Shown here in pieces: positions 13,001 to 24,648 of a stretch of DNA of 64,000 nt. The notes beneath the pieces are model-generated. The model searched no databases, was not told where the DNA came from, and worked only from the letters and a program-made list of their open reading frames with translations. Source of the DNA: Neckera pumila (lineage: Eukaryota; Streptophyta; Bryopsida; Hypnales; Neckeraceae). A program made the position numbers and the translations under genes. Location of the stretch: positions 31,682,108-31,746,107 of the forward strand of contig OZ018408.1 of NCBI GenBank assembly GCA_963969595.1, given 5' to 3'. How positions within the stretch are numbered: position 1 is the stretch's first letter; each line of letters starts with the position of its first letter.

Positions 13001-16000
13001 GCCGGAAATCTCTCCTTTATATGCGTCCATTTAATGTATTTCAAGTCCAACCCTAGAGGGCCTAAGAAGCCCCAATTGGGTCTAATGTTTTTAAGAGTTT
13101 TTAGTAGGTCATGCGTAATCAATTAATTTATTCTTGGACCAACACATGCAACAGTTTTCACTGATTCCGGTGATATAAAATTTGTCACTATCTGAATTAT
13201 ATTTTCACAGTATATTAATCAAATCGGTCATGTGAAAACTACGAATCTGTGGTCTTAAAGGGGTTTAAGGTGATTTATCTTCAAAGTAGAAACATTATCG
13301 GATTATCGGCATTCATACCATCGATTCACCATCTTTCGTATTTTCGCAGGTAAAAGGAGCTGAAGTTCTAACGCATGACAAGCAACCAGTGGCATACGCT
13401 TCCAGGCCAGAAGAGCTGGTGTGTGAACAGTTCTTTCCTTCTTTTCTGATTAAACTTACCACGGCAGGTTTGATTAGTCATTCCTTCATAGAAAGAAAAA
13501 AGTTTTTCATTATAATTTTGGATATAAAATTTAGACAGATAATTATTTAGACCAATCGCAAGGAAATATTTGCATTCGATTCATTGAAAGTATTTGGAGG
13601 TTGTCTTAAATTAGTCAAATTTTACTAAAACCATGTGAATGTAATCCCGCAGTATTTGACTGAATATGGTATTGTGCTTGCGCCGTTCATTTTTTCACTC
13701 TCTTAGCGGCTGCTCTTTGCTCATCTTCACGTCAGCTTATCTTTGTATGAACACACTCCGATCGTTGGAAATATCAAGCCGCCTTGAGGGTCATATTAAA
13801 TGACATTGGCAAGCTCATTGATGCTGTCCTCGATAGGAAGAAAGTGATGGCCAGGCACAAACAAATGTAAAAAGATAGAAAACTGAATATTCTCTTTTTT
13901 TTCTCTGTTCAGGTGAATTATGTATCGGCTCATGACAATGAGACGTTATTTGACATCGTAATGCTGAAGGTTTGCTCTCTAGAACCATGTCCTTTGTACT
14001 TTTATTTGTTGTAGATGAGGTTGTAGCTCAACTTTGAATTAAAGATTTTGTACTAGATAACTAGGTTGAGAGGGCTGGGAGTCCCGAGGCAGTTGTCAGG
14101 CATAACCCTCTCTTCCAGACTAAATCTGGACCTTTAGATCGTGGAATTCTACAGCTTTCTTAGAACACAGGGCAGGAATGGGGTTATGACTTTGGACCAT
14201 TTTCTTTTCCAACTGCAAGGCATGTGGCGCTGAGCGACATGAGAGAGTTATGAATCGATGACGAGAAATGCTAGTCAGAATCCTCTAGTCTTGTGTTTTG
14301 TAGGAAGGAACTCAGCTTTCTCTAACTATGTGGTTTGGAAATGCAGAGTGCAGATGGTGTGACTTTGGAAGAGAGGTGCCGCACCAACCATCTTGCCACC
14401 AGTGTCGTTGCCCTTGCTCAGGTTTCTTTACTATCTGATCATCTATGTCCATTCTCAATCTGGTTTTTGTTTGTGGATGAAATTCATAGTTTTACTAGGA
14501 TACGTAGGATATTGTAAATGTAGTATAAAATGTAATTTAAATCATTCTATGACTGAGTTGAAAATATAAGCTGAATTTTAAAAATTTAGGTCATGTAGTT
14601 GGCCTAAAATTTCCCTATAGCTCTTCAGCCCGTTTAGAAATACCTCATTTCAATTTGAATATGATTAACTAGAATAGCCTTGAAAATCTGTTATTACTAA
14701 ATAATTCGTACAGTTTGAACTGATTCAAGCGCATCCCAAGAACGCATACATTTCTATTTATTTATTACACTATATCTCGGAAAACCGTTCCGTCTCATCT
14801 ATAGCCCTCCCCGCTTTAGCAGATTTGAATATCATTCCCTGACTTTTTTTATTTTTTTTCTGAGAAAGTAAGCGCTTACCAAGTGTTGGTGCAATGCAGG
14901 GAGTTCCTTTCTTCCATGCGGGAGACGAACTGCTACGCTCTAAATCCTTGGATCGCGATTCTTACGACTCAGGCGACTGGTTCAACAGGTGTGAATTGTA
15001 AATGGAGGTTTCCCTGCTCATATTGTCTGTTTTCTCAATCTTTAAGAATCTCTAAAACCCTAAAACGTTGGGTCAAATTTGAGCATTTTGCTGTCGAAAT
15101 TCAAATTTTCATGTCACATTTCGAGAGGTTACAACCACAAGATGTCATGTGCCACTTTGCGTCCAAAATAATCAAATCTTGTTGAGTTCGACCAAATTGA
15201 AGGACATTTTGATTTTTTGCATTAACTGCACTGATCTTTGGTTACTACGGTGCAAATTCAGGCTAGATTTCACTTATGAGACGAACAACTGGGGTGTGGG
15301 TCTTCCTCCCAAGTTCAAAAACGGCGAAAAGTGGCCACTGTAAGCATCTAGCACTTACTTTTGCTTTACAAATTCCATGCCTCCCACCTGGATCTTGTTT
15401 ACCTGCTGCAACCATATTGATTTAAATGATAGGAGAATGTGGAAATACTTTTCCACCCCTAATTGACTAAATGGTTAAAAGTGCTAGCTTCCATGTCTGC
15501 AGGTGTTGGAACGAATCATTTAGGAAGCTTCAAAGAAAATAGTGAAATTACATCCTACACTATTTTCTTTGGAACAGTAAAAACAGGGGGTGCTAAGATT
15601 TGAGAGTGCAAGATTTTCCATTTTTGCCCATTCAATTTTGAGAAATTTCCCCTATTGCGGAACAGAAAAAGAAAGATCGAACCCTGACACCCAGTTTAGG
15701 AACTTTCCAACAAGCTCTTTTGAAAGTTCCTATAAATTTCTGTAAACTTCTCTATTCTTATTTCAAGCACTTAGTGGTTAATTCAGTAAACTGACAACCT
15801 TTCAACTTTCAGATAACCAACAACAATTGATTGTCTTTGCTAAATTAGAACGCTCGATTTTTTAATGTGGCAGTATGAGGTCTTTGCTGGGTAACCCATC
15901 ACTGAAGCCTAGTAAGAAGCACATCCTTGCGGCCTTGGCGAACTTCCAAGAGTTTCTGCGCATTCGATTCTCTTCACCATTATTTCGGTTGAAAACCGCA

Positions 16001-17820
16001 AATGCCATTCAGGTTGCAACTCTGACACTAGTTGGCTTGTTAGCAAATTTATGTGCATGCATTAGATGTTGCATTAGAAACTAGCAACTATGCTATAAGA
16101 TGCTCTTTCTCTTTCACAGTGCAGCTACAAAGCTACGAGAGGCTTGCTACAGAGTGGTTGTACTGCAAATGTAATTTATTTCATGTAAAGGACTAGGACT
16201 GAATGTCCGAGTAGCAAGAAACATTGTGCATAAGAACTTTTTCAGTTCACTACAGATGTAGCTTCCTTCCCTTTTGGGCTATAGCCAGAAATTGGAGCTG
16301 CTGACCGCTCATCATTCTCTGCCCAAATTTTAAGAACTTACAATAACTTTCTTTTCTTATGTTTTGTGGTTTTCCTTTTTTTAGGCCAGGTTAAAATTTC
16401 ACAATACGGGACCTGCTAGCGTCCCCGGGGCTATCGTTTTCTCTTTATGTGATGGTGACGAAGGGAAACCTGGTCTTACTCAACTCGATACCAAGTAAGA
16501 CTGCCAATCATGAAAGTAAATTTATTTTATGTTGATGCGAAATTGTTTCCAGTATCATTTGTTTTTATATTGACTTCTACAGTATTCTTTCGGCCAGTCT
16601 TATGATACCTTGAGATAGGTCATCATGCCTTGAATCTTGGGTATCCATGGTGCCCATTCTCCCGTTTCTTATGTAAAGATACAACAAGAGTAAAATTGAG
16701 GGATATGAAGTAAGCGTATATGAGGCTGTGGAACCAAGCAGGAATAAATCTCGGTCAGTGCAATATCTTAGCGTCTACAAATACAGGGGGTGCAGTGCCT
16801 TAAATGGCTTCAGAAGTTGAGAGAAATATGGAGATACTAACATTACCTGAGTGGTATTATTCTGCAGATTTAGACGTATTGTGGTTGTGATCAATGCCAG
16901 GCCAACAAATCTTGCTTTTGAGCTCGATGAATTGAAGCATCTTCCTCTCACACTTCATCCTGTCCAGGTATGAGCTGAAATATGTATTTGCCATTTTTCT
17001 CCCTCAAATGTTCTCATAGTACCTTTAGACCTCTTTAATGTCACACCCTAGGCACCCAAAATGCATTTTGTTTTTTGGAACATTGTGATAATCAATAATG
17101 TTTGATGTAAAAGTTACATTGAAGAAGTTCTTGGGGTTGTAAGAGACAAGAAAGTGGTCTACAGCCTTTTCACACTCGTCAAACTACTTGTTGTCACAAT
17201 TGTGTACAACTTCTCCTGTGAGTACGATAGGGACTGTTTACATTTATTCGATAAGATTTGGTCAGAGAATAGAGGATGTGATACTAGAGAAAGTGATATT
17301 AAAGAGGCCTGGGTGTTGCTGTTGTTTCCATCACTGCTCACAAAAAGGGCTTGTTCATGCTAAACTTAAAGAAGTCTTATTCACTGCCCCTCAAGTATCA
17401 CAAGTAGCGAATGCCCCTTTCATATCTTTCTAGAGCAGTTGGAGGACGCACCCTGTGCCACCTTAGAGAACTGTAAGATGACTATACACTCAATCACTAT
17501 ACCGATAGACTTGACGCATTAAATTTGGAAAATTCTACACAATTTTTGTGAGGGTTTTCATGAGTTCAAGATTATGTCCAAAAGAAAATTTAATTTCTTA
17601 TTCGTGGACACTTACACACTTCTAAGGGTGTTGACGGCGCTTGTCGATAATGTAGTTATTTTTCTCCTGCATTTTGTATTTGTGACTGCTGCTAAGCATC
17701 ATGCATTGTTAACAGGAAGCATCTGCGGATGAAGTTGTACGGCAATCTAAGTTCGAGGCAAGAAGCGCATTTTTTGAGGTTCCAGCTCGAACAACAACGG
17801 TGTTTGTGGAAAAGAGGTGA
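4075..17820 (+). CDS. Plastid limit dextrinase (pullulanase-type debranching enzyme), 31 exons
   Basis: This GH13 enzyme hydrolyses alpha-1,6 branches of limit dextrins and amylopectin; plant homologues (PU1/LDA) act in plastids. Exons: 4075-4406, 4563-4737, 4969-5073, 5505-5640, 5991-6043, 6226-6334, 6714-6850, 7394-7593, 8194-8343, 8474-8534, 8787-8907, 9069-9159, 9610-9703, 9822-9917, 10437-10577, 10716-10766, 10930-11000, 11760-11852, 12095-12185, 12756-12827, 12940-12996, 13350-13418, 13913-13969, 14347-14421, 14900-14988, 15262-15339, 15874-16012, 16385-16494, 16679-16753, 16868-16967, 17716-17820. They join in frame to about 1,110 aa ending in TGA. Residues 1-105 are Ser-rich and suit a transit peptide. 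HYYRKRG (from 108) opens a pullulanase N-terminal binding domain; SVWAPTAQ (to 349) is CBM48-like. The catalytic core has [13 protein letters not shown] (from 558), DVVYNH (600), GFRFDLMGH (nucleophile D674), YGEGWDFGE (acid E711) and [10 protein letters not shown] (D843). The ATG at 4075 is preferred to the in-frame ATG at 4324 because it supplies the transit peptide. Exon 29 adds about 26 residues that I do not recall in other homologues. Confidence 0.95.
5215..5350. repeat. Intron-borne dispersed repeat (also near 6935-7090 and 9995-10105)
   Basis: Introns 3, 7 and 14 of the limit dextrinase gene each carry a diverged copy of one sequence. Common elements are 'gttt..ggaacttttgaacatcat', then 'gaggcctct' and 'tatgatc'. 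The copies are in the same orientation. Clear terminal repeats were not found, so the element class is unknown. Confidence 0.5.
7630..7872. mobile_element. Short MITE-like insertion in intron 8
   Basis: The left end TTAACCCCTAAAGGAC is matched imperfectly in inverse by GTCCGTAAGGGGTCTA (12 of 16). The internal phrase 'ctcaaattgggccctatgttt' recurs as 'ccccaattgggtctaatgttt' in the intron 21 element at 13046-13268. The termini resemble those of the larger family B elements at 22852, 27615, 28537 and 57856, so this may be an internal-deletion derivative of that family. Confidence 0.45.
11613..11656. repeat. Perfect 44-bp palindrome with no spacer, in intron 17
   Basis: The left arm is AAGCAAGC followed by A9 and TCTAT; the right arm is its exact complement, with the centre at 11634/11635. 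It lies about 100 bp before the exon 18 acceptor and inside a transcribed intron. It could extrude as a hairpin in RNA. No transposon context is visible around it. Confidence 0.85.
12340..12720. repeat. Intron repeat shared between introns 19 and 30 (second copy about 17025-17440)
   Basis: Both copies run in the same order: 'agacctctt', a 'gtgcccaa/gcacccaa' segment, 'gtgataatca/gtggttatca', 'aagtgacgtt/aagttacatt', then 'agaggatgtgata', 'gatattaaag' and 'agagg/agacc'. They are well diverged. No TIR, ORF or poly-A tail identifies the class. Confidence 0.55.
13046..13268. mobile_element. Short MITE-like insertion in intron 22
   Basis: The left end is near CCAACCCTAGAGGGCC; the right end is near GGTCTTAAAGGGGTTTAA, an imperfect inverse. 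It shares internal sequence with the element at 7630-7872. At about 220 bp, with no ORF, it is a second small member of the same group inside one gene. Confidence 0.4.
15531..15571. repeat. Inverted repeat with 14-bp perfect arms, intron 27
   Basis: CAAAGAAAATAGTG at 15531-15544 is exactly complemented by CACTATTTTCTTTG at 15558-15571, leaving a 13-nt loop. It lies about 300 bp upstream of the exon 28 acceptor. Confidence 0.7.
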
Positions 17821-18195
17821 TTGTAAGGACCCCCTCAAGCTTAGTACACTGAAATGTTATGGTTGATAGCCGAGTATCAAGAGATAGTACAATTTTTCAT
17901 GCTTTATTGATACGGCGTCAGTGCAGGCGTCAAGCTCTGCTGTTTAGTGCACACACGGGTAGACCCTCAAGAGTCGGAATCCATGTTAGGGAGGGGAATG
18001 TAGATTTGGAGCTTTTGAGGCACAATAAATTATGGTTTGAGAAGACACAAGATTTTCATTTTTGCAAGTTTTTGTTTTCTTCCCATCCCTACATGAGCTG
18101 ATTTAGAACCTTGCACAGAAGACATAAGATGTTCATTTTGCAAATTTTCATTTTCTTCCCATTCCTACATGTGCTGATTTAGAACCCAGCACAAA
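17821..18195 (+). other. 3' flank of limit dextrinase, with a 77-bp tandem duplication
   Basis: A candidate polyadenylation hexamer AATAAA lies at 18024-18029, about 200 bp after the stop. A 77-bp unit is directly duplicated at 18041-18117 and 18118-18195; both copies carry 'gaagaca.aagat', 'ttttcttccca..cctacatg' and 'gctgatttagaacc'. The duplication probably lies at or beyond the transcript end. Confidence 0.6.
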
Positions 18196-21190
18196 AGTCA
18201 TGAAGCCTCTGGACACAAATCCGCTGCAATTCAAGAGGCGAAGAGGAGGTCAGTCTTCGATAAGCCTCCGACTCATTGAAGGAAGGAGCTTGGAGCATGA
18301 CGCTTTGAACTCGCACTATTTTGTAGACCGAAGATTCGAGCCACTTGATGCCAAGATGGGTTCTATGGGGATGTTGGATGTTGGCCAATGTTGCACAGAA
18401 GCTCCTCGTCAAATATTGAATTACTGTGAATTTTTGAATAAAAAATGAAATAAGTTCACACCAAGTCTCAAAATATGCTAAAAATAAATCTGAAATTTTC
18501 TCCATTTGTGTTTACCACAACTTACCACGGCTATCAGGGTTGGCAAAAATAATTCTCAAAAAAGATGGAATTTTAGGGAAATTAATTTCCTCTTTAATTT
18601 TTTTGCGTGTTAATCTAAAAAATGAGTAGTGGTCTTGAAATTCAAAACTTCTACAACAATAGTGTGCACAACTTTGGGGTTTTTTTGCATACAAAGGAAT
18701 GCAAGCTTAGAACAAATTGACAACAGAGGGAGTAACCTCGCAATTTGCTAATCATGACGCCCATGTATGGTGGCCTATCAAAATCAATGTGATTGACGCC
18801 GAGATTGATGTGCATAATTATGCAACTTTGTTGGTGTGAACGCTCTAGCTCAAATTTTGGCTCAAATTTCTTGAACGTTGTGCCTCAAGCAAACACCGGC
18901 TAGCCCTAGGATTTTTTAATTGTCATTCTTGTTTCCAATTTTTGGATTTGTTTTGTTCTAGAATGTTCTTTAATAGAAATGGTAAACTTGCCCATGTGTA
19001 AGGTGTAGGTGACACTACTTGCTAAATACATTGTGCTAATTTAGATAGTGAGAAACCTCAATAAGTTTCATGATCAAAGTTCATAATGAAGAAGAAGGCT
19101 AGAAAATTAATCGAACTTGGATTTGTGGCTTGATGGTTCAATCTACCCTATAGGTTCTCATTCTAGAAAGCACTCCAAATTTAAATGTCTCAAAGACTTT
19201 TGTTGGGGATGAAACCAAATTTCTAGTGGAGGACTGACTAATAACAATATGTCAATGTAGTTTTACACTTGTCAAGCTCAAAAACAAGGTCTTGAAGTAG
19301 CCAATCAATTAGCCAATGAAACAAATGCAACTAAGAGATGGAGTTTAATAGACTTCCAACTTTAAAATTGCAATCTGTAAAAAAACTCTCAAAAACTAAA
19401 GGCAGCCTAAAACATCTCCTTGAAAAAAATGAGAGATTAAAGAAAACACCTGTTGGTAATTGCTTGCAAACTAGACAAAGAAAAGATATGTGTAAACTTT
19501 CTCACACTAGAGCCATGTGAAAGCACAAAAAAGACTATCTGCAGACAAGGATGCTCAAGTGCAATCCAGACATTTGTTGCAAAGCTTTGTGTCTAAAACC
19601 AAAATTAAATTCATAATTTGAAATTCAATGGTTCAAATGTTTTTGAGTAGGTATCAATCTTTACAATTCCCCAAAAAATAATTAATAATTTTTAGAACAT
19701 ATTTTTTGCTGCCCGATTGACATTGAAATTGGGAACAACCTTCTAACTTTTGCAATATTTACTGGAATGCCATGAAATGAAGCTTCACATGTAGATTATG
19801 ATGTATAGTATTCATTTGAAAATATTCATGCAAAAATTCCAAATTAAGTGAAGTCAATAGAGCGTACCCAAGTTCTCAAAAAGCCCAAAATGGTCTCCTT
19901 GGTCCTTTAAGGGTTTAAAAATTTGACCATTTTAGTAACAATAATTATGCTTAGTGAATAAAGTATCACTTTTAGTTGTGGTGAGATATGTCTAAAAGAT
20001 TGCAAGCTTGAAACCCACATTTTAGTAAAATATCCAATACTACAATACATATAAAAAATTATATGAATTGTATATGTGCAAGGTATGTTTCATAATACTA
20101 GAACATTATATCTCTAACATGGAACAACATGAGTTGGGATCTACAAGAATTTGTTCACTAGAATTTTTTTCAAAAGAGGATTTGGCTAGTCATACAAGAA
20201 AGATTCTTCCATCTCACATTGAAGTGATTATGGATATTAAGTGCCTTATCTGATTATCAAAATATAACAACTTAATTCATCATATTTTAAGCTTTAAACT
20301 TCTTGTTAATTCAATATCCAAACAACCTTTCTAGAAGTTGTAATCAATCAAATGTTTACCCGCAACATTTTTTGACAAAAACTACCTAATTGTATTGAAA
20401 CCAATCCAAACATAGGATATTTTATTTTTCTCCAATAATTCGTGTCATTTTCTACAAATTGCAATTGGTCATATATATGAGATCTATATTAAATAGGAGT
20501 AAATTTGGACATAGACCTCAAAATATGGAAACAATCAAAAGTGGAATTGAATTAAGATGATTAAATTTTCTTTTAAAGAAAAAAGTGAAATATATGTAAA
20601 ATTCTTTAATAACAACATTGCATAGAAAAGTTCAATTGAGTAAAGTAGAACAAAATTGAATATTCGACACTGAAATGTTTGAAAACAATGAAAAGGGACT
20701 TGGCAATTTTGTAAAGAATGATTTTTACACCAATTGACCTGTAAGAATATAGTGGTAGCTGACATGCTAGTTGGCAACAAGAGCCTATGAATCTTCATAG
20801 AAGGATCAAATTGTAGCTAGATTTGGACTCTTCAATACTCATACAATATCATTATCAATTCACTATACAGAATAGTAAAATTAGGTTGCCTTAACAATCA
20901 AGTTGCCTTACTCCAAAATTTATCTCATGACTCACCATTTATAATGCATATGTGACTATATAAATCAGGCCCTAAACTGGTGCACCAACCCATGTCACAC
21001 ATGGTTCAAGGTTGATGAAAATTACTATGTCCTTTTACAATAGCAATGAATATTTATATAGTATAAAATGTTGAGAAATTAGTGATAAAAAAAAATATTT
21101 CACTAAATTTCACTATTTAGAGCACGTTTCCATTGCGTGACTAGGGTTCTTGAATTGGAATGTTGAGGTGGTTTCCTTTGGACAATGTTT
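18196..21190. other. About 3 kb AT-rich gene-free spacer
   Basis: I found no exon with recognisable protein similarity on either strand. A terminus-like phrase 'ggtcctttaagggttt' at about 19902-19917 resembles the family B ends, but I could not find its partner. The rest is anonymous AT-rich sequence. Confidence 0.5.
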
Positions 21191-21433
21191 TCATGCAATG
21201 CCTCCCCCCCAAGTCTCCAGCCCTTGATTTGCTAAAATTTAGAGCTGGAGGGTCTCGATGCTAGGTCGGAGGGGTTCATAATTAGTGAAAAAATAGGATT
21301 AAATTTGAGTGTCATGCAATGCCTCCCTCCCAAAGCCACCAGCCTTTGATTTGCTAAAATGCAGAGCTGGAGGACCTCAACGCTAGATAGGAGGGGTTCA
21401 GTACTAGGAAAAAGATAAGATTAAATGTGAGTG
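21191..21433. repeat. Tandem duplication, 121-bp unit
   Basis: The two copies start at 21191 and 21312 with 'tcatgcaatgcctccc'. Both continue with 'ccag.c.ttgatttgctaaaat', 'agagctggagg', 'ggaggggttca' and end with 'gagtgtcat'. A third, shorter relic of the 'gagtgtcat' end lies at about 21500. No coding content. Confidence 0.75.
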
Positions 21434-21511
21434 TCATCTTGATTTCTAGAATGGAGTGACATATAGACTAAATGTGGAGTGCCATGCTGATTTCTAGGAT
21501 TGAGTGTCATA

Positions 21512-21974
21512 TAAGGCAAAACAACCCATTGTGGTTAGAATTAAGAGTTTGGCCTCATGTTGTTGCTGAAATTTTCTAACATAAAGATAAGTGTGAGAAC
21601 AATGTGAACAATTGAAATTATAATTTTTGACAAAGTATGAATTTGCTATGAATTTTTGAAGTGTTCAATGCATCATGGTCCAATAGAGTCTGTAGACTAT
21701 TCCAAGACCAACAAAATCTAAATCCATGATGCTCATCTTATTCACCTAAAGCAAGTTATAATGTTTTCTAATATGGAAGGCCTATAAAGTCAATGACTTA
21801 CAATGAATTTACACTGGAAAGATGGAATTTCCTAATAAGGTCACTAATCACTCCATGACTGACATGAAGACATGCATTGTGGCCCAAATCTCACATATTG
21901 AAAAAACCCATAATGGAATCATTCCTTGAGTGTCCACTACGGATCATTTGACCACAATGGGCTGTTTTACCTTA
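21512..21974. mobile_element. Short TIR element, family A copy 3 (463 bp, inverted orientation)
   Basis: The ends are TAAGGCAAAACAACCCATTG and, in inverse, CAATGGGCTGTTTTACCTTA. The interior is the reverse complement of the elements at 1185-1629 and 2933-3411. Examples are 'gaaattttctaacataaagataagtgtgag' split over 21570-21600 and 'accaacaaaatctaaatcca' at about 21707-21727. No ORF. Confidence 0.7.
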
Positions 21975-21991
21975 GACTAAATGTAGAGTGC

Positions 21992-22091
21992 CATGCTGAA
22001 AAATCTGAAGTGTGATGCTGAAAAATCTGAAGTGTCATGTTGAAAAATCTGAAAAATCTAAAGTATCATGCTGAAAAATCTAAAGTGTCAT
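21992..22091. repeat. Short tandem repeat, 22-25 bp unit, about 4 copies
   Basis: The unit 'atgctgaaaaatctgaagtgt' is repeated about four times with single-base changes and one partial internal duplication. It directly follows the family A element, and its first unit overlaps the phrase 'gagtgccatgctga' found upstream at about 21480. An A/C-rich low-complexity tract follows at 22150-22195. Confidence 0.75.
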
Positions 22092-22851
22092 TGCTAATTT
22101 CCAGGGAGCTTGTGATCCAAACTGGAGCCAAATGAAAATCTTGTCAAAGTTAAAAACAAAAAAACAAAAAAAACAAAAAAAACAAAAAACAAAAACTTGT
22201 CAACAGTTCAGGTCCACCTGGAGTGTCAGTCCCCTCCAGTTCCTGACCCTCCGACTAGCCAGTGGAAACAGGCTCTCAGTGTATTTTTTTTTTTTTTTAC
22301 ACAAATAAAGGTTCCCTTTACTGCAAGAAAGGCTCTCAATGTATCACTACAGTCATGGCCTACCGACAGCACACGTGCCTGTCACCCGGAGTATTTTGTG
22401 TCTCTACTAAAAAGTAAGGTAGGATGCTCTAAAAGCGACCGGCTTCTTCAAACCAACCCTACAAAATGGTACTGAATAGATATGAGTTGGTCTTTAAATA
22501 GACCACTGTAGTCATTGATTGAACCCCCCAAAAGTATTATTTATTGCAAGAGCCAATCGTTGGCCTTGATTTCCTCAAATCACTTTGTAAGTTGTAAGTG
22601 GACGCATTTTGGGAGACCTAGGGTCACAAATAGGTACCTACAACAGAAATCTTAGGAAATTCATAACTAACTCAAAAATGCTTCAAAAAATATGAAACCA
22701 TTTATGTTACCTTCTTCATCCATTTTTCTTTCTCTGAAAAACGAGTGAAAAATATTTCTATTCATGCAAACCTACAAAAAAGGCGGACCAGCCCTTAAAT
22801 GGTCGCTTTTAGAGCATCCTACTTTACACAAAATAGTGAAATTGGGTTGCC

Positions 22852-23737
22852 TTGACTCCTAAAAGCCCATTATCCCTTCGAGGGACAAATGGCATTTTGG
22901 GCAGGTACTTACGAGTCATGATTTTCTGAATTTTTTTGAAGATAGAAAAACTGCTAAGTTTCGTGAAAATATAATTTTTTTTAATCGGTGCCTAGGAAAA
23001 AAGTTATGGCCAAATAAGCTCAAAACAAGGGAGAGAGGGCAGCAAAAGAAAATTTGCAAATTTTTATTTTTAATCATTTGTTTTTTTCCTTAAAGATTAT
23101 ATTTTTGTCTGTTTGGAAAGCTTTGATTCATTTCACTTGGATTTTTTATGAGAAAGTTATGGACAATCTTATTTTGGGGGCACTTAGAGCATCTTTCTAA
23201 AAAAAATAACTTATAGGATTCATTTCTAAATGCAATTTTAACAATTTAGGAAAAAAATAAGTTCCACAAGGTTTAGTTTTTTTGCTAGAACAATCTCACC
23301 ATTGTGATTAGTGCTTTTTAATTCCACATAAGAGATATTAGTATTTTAGATTTTCTTTCTATCACGTACCTATTTCTACTTAACAATTCTTTTAATAATG
23401 ACAATTAAGTTTTTTTGTAGAGCAAAAATTTAAATTAAAAATGTTCAAAGTTATAGAATTTAGTCTTACAATGTATTGATAAACTTGTTTTTTTCACTTT
23501 AAACGTAGATATCTTGCAATCTATGCTATCAAAGCTTGCAATCTATGCTATCAAAACTTGCAATCTGTGCTATCAAAATTCTGAATTTTTTTCCACACTC
23601 TAATTCTAGTTATGTGTAAGATCCTACAATTAGAGGTGCAAAAAAAACATTTTTCAATTTTTTTTACTCTTTGCTATAAAAATGGCAGTTTTGGGTGTTT
23701 TTTGGAAGAAAAAAAGCCTTAGGCCTTTAGGGGTTAA
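22852..23737. mobile_element. Family B TIR element, copy 1 (886 bp)
   Basis: The left end TTGACTCCTAAAAGCCCATT and right end ...GGCCTTTAGGGGTTAA are inverted relatives. The whole interior is the reverse complement of 27615-28539, for example the 'gggcaggtacttac' and 'aataagctcaaaaca' segments. It contains a 22-bp triplet repeat (CTTGCAATCTATGCTATCAA) at 23513-23578. No transposase ORF is present, so it is non-autonomous. Confidence 0.75.
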
Positions 23738-24648
23738 CAATTAGGTTGCCTTCATTGCCTTCAAGAGAGAAGTTAGCTCATGAGCCACTGCTTGTCCACA
23801 TGGAGGCACATGCAATTTTCTAAACTCAAGCCATAAACAATACACCAACCCATGCAACACACATAGTTCCTAGTTCCTTCATTACTGCATTCTTTGTACA
23901 TATTTATATAGTGTTGAATGTCAAGAAATTAGTATGGGGCAACCTAAGTTCAAAATTTGTGTAGTGTAAGAGTGGACATTAAACAAATACAAAGACAATA
24001 CCAATTTCAAGGCAACGTACAATTATGGAAGAGAAAGGCTAGGTCGCCTACTCAATTTCAAGTGCTAAAAAGCAACAAGTGTCAATTACACACAGAATAA
24101 TGAAAGCAGGAAACTCCAAACTACGAGTGCAGAACTACAGGGGTCACAATACAGGAGTTTGGTCGAGTACAATTCATGCGGTTCGTAATCACCGTCACTA
24201 TTAACATTATCAGTGTGAATCCCACAACGAATCATTTGAATCACCTAAGAGTACTCCTGCTCCCGAAACTTCTATAATCCAATAATCCAACTACCTACCA
24301 GTCTAAACACTGTGAAGGCGACACAGGGTGGGTCATCCAATCAAGGTCAAAGAAACATCGCTTGCCCTCCTCTGTACCAGACCTGGACCAGCAAAGCCTC
24401 AACACGGCCTCGTCTCGATGATAGACATAAATATACAGTCACCACACCGCAAGGATGAGAAATATATGTCACACTCTCAACAGATGCTTCCAAGCACCAT
24501 TCTCAAGTGCAAGTATACAAGAATGTTCCTGAACCATACAAAGATAACCTTCAGAAGCGCAACCCGCCATCGACCCGTCAGGCTGATGGTAATTAAGTAA
24601 CAACTAGAACATCAATGAGCCCAGCATGTGAGATAACAGATGTACCAT
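23738..24648. other. Spacer and probable 3' UTR of the TLC gene
   Basis: The part nearest 24648 is less AT-rich than the rest and probably forms the 3' UTR of the minus-strand TLC gene. A 90-codon plus-strand ORF at 24328-24600 has no family resemblance. Nothing else is recognised. Confidence 0.4.
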
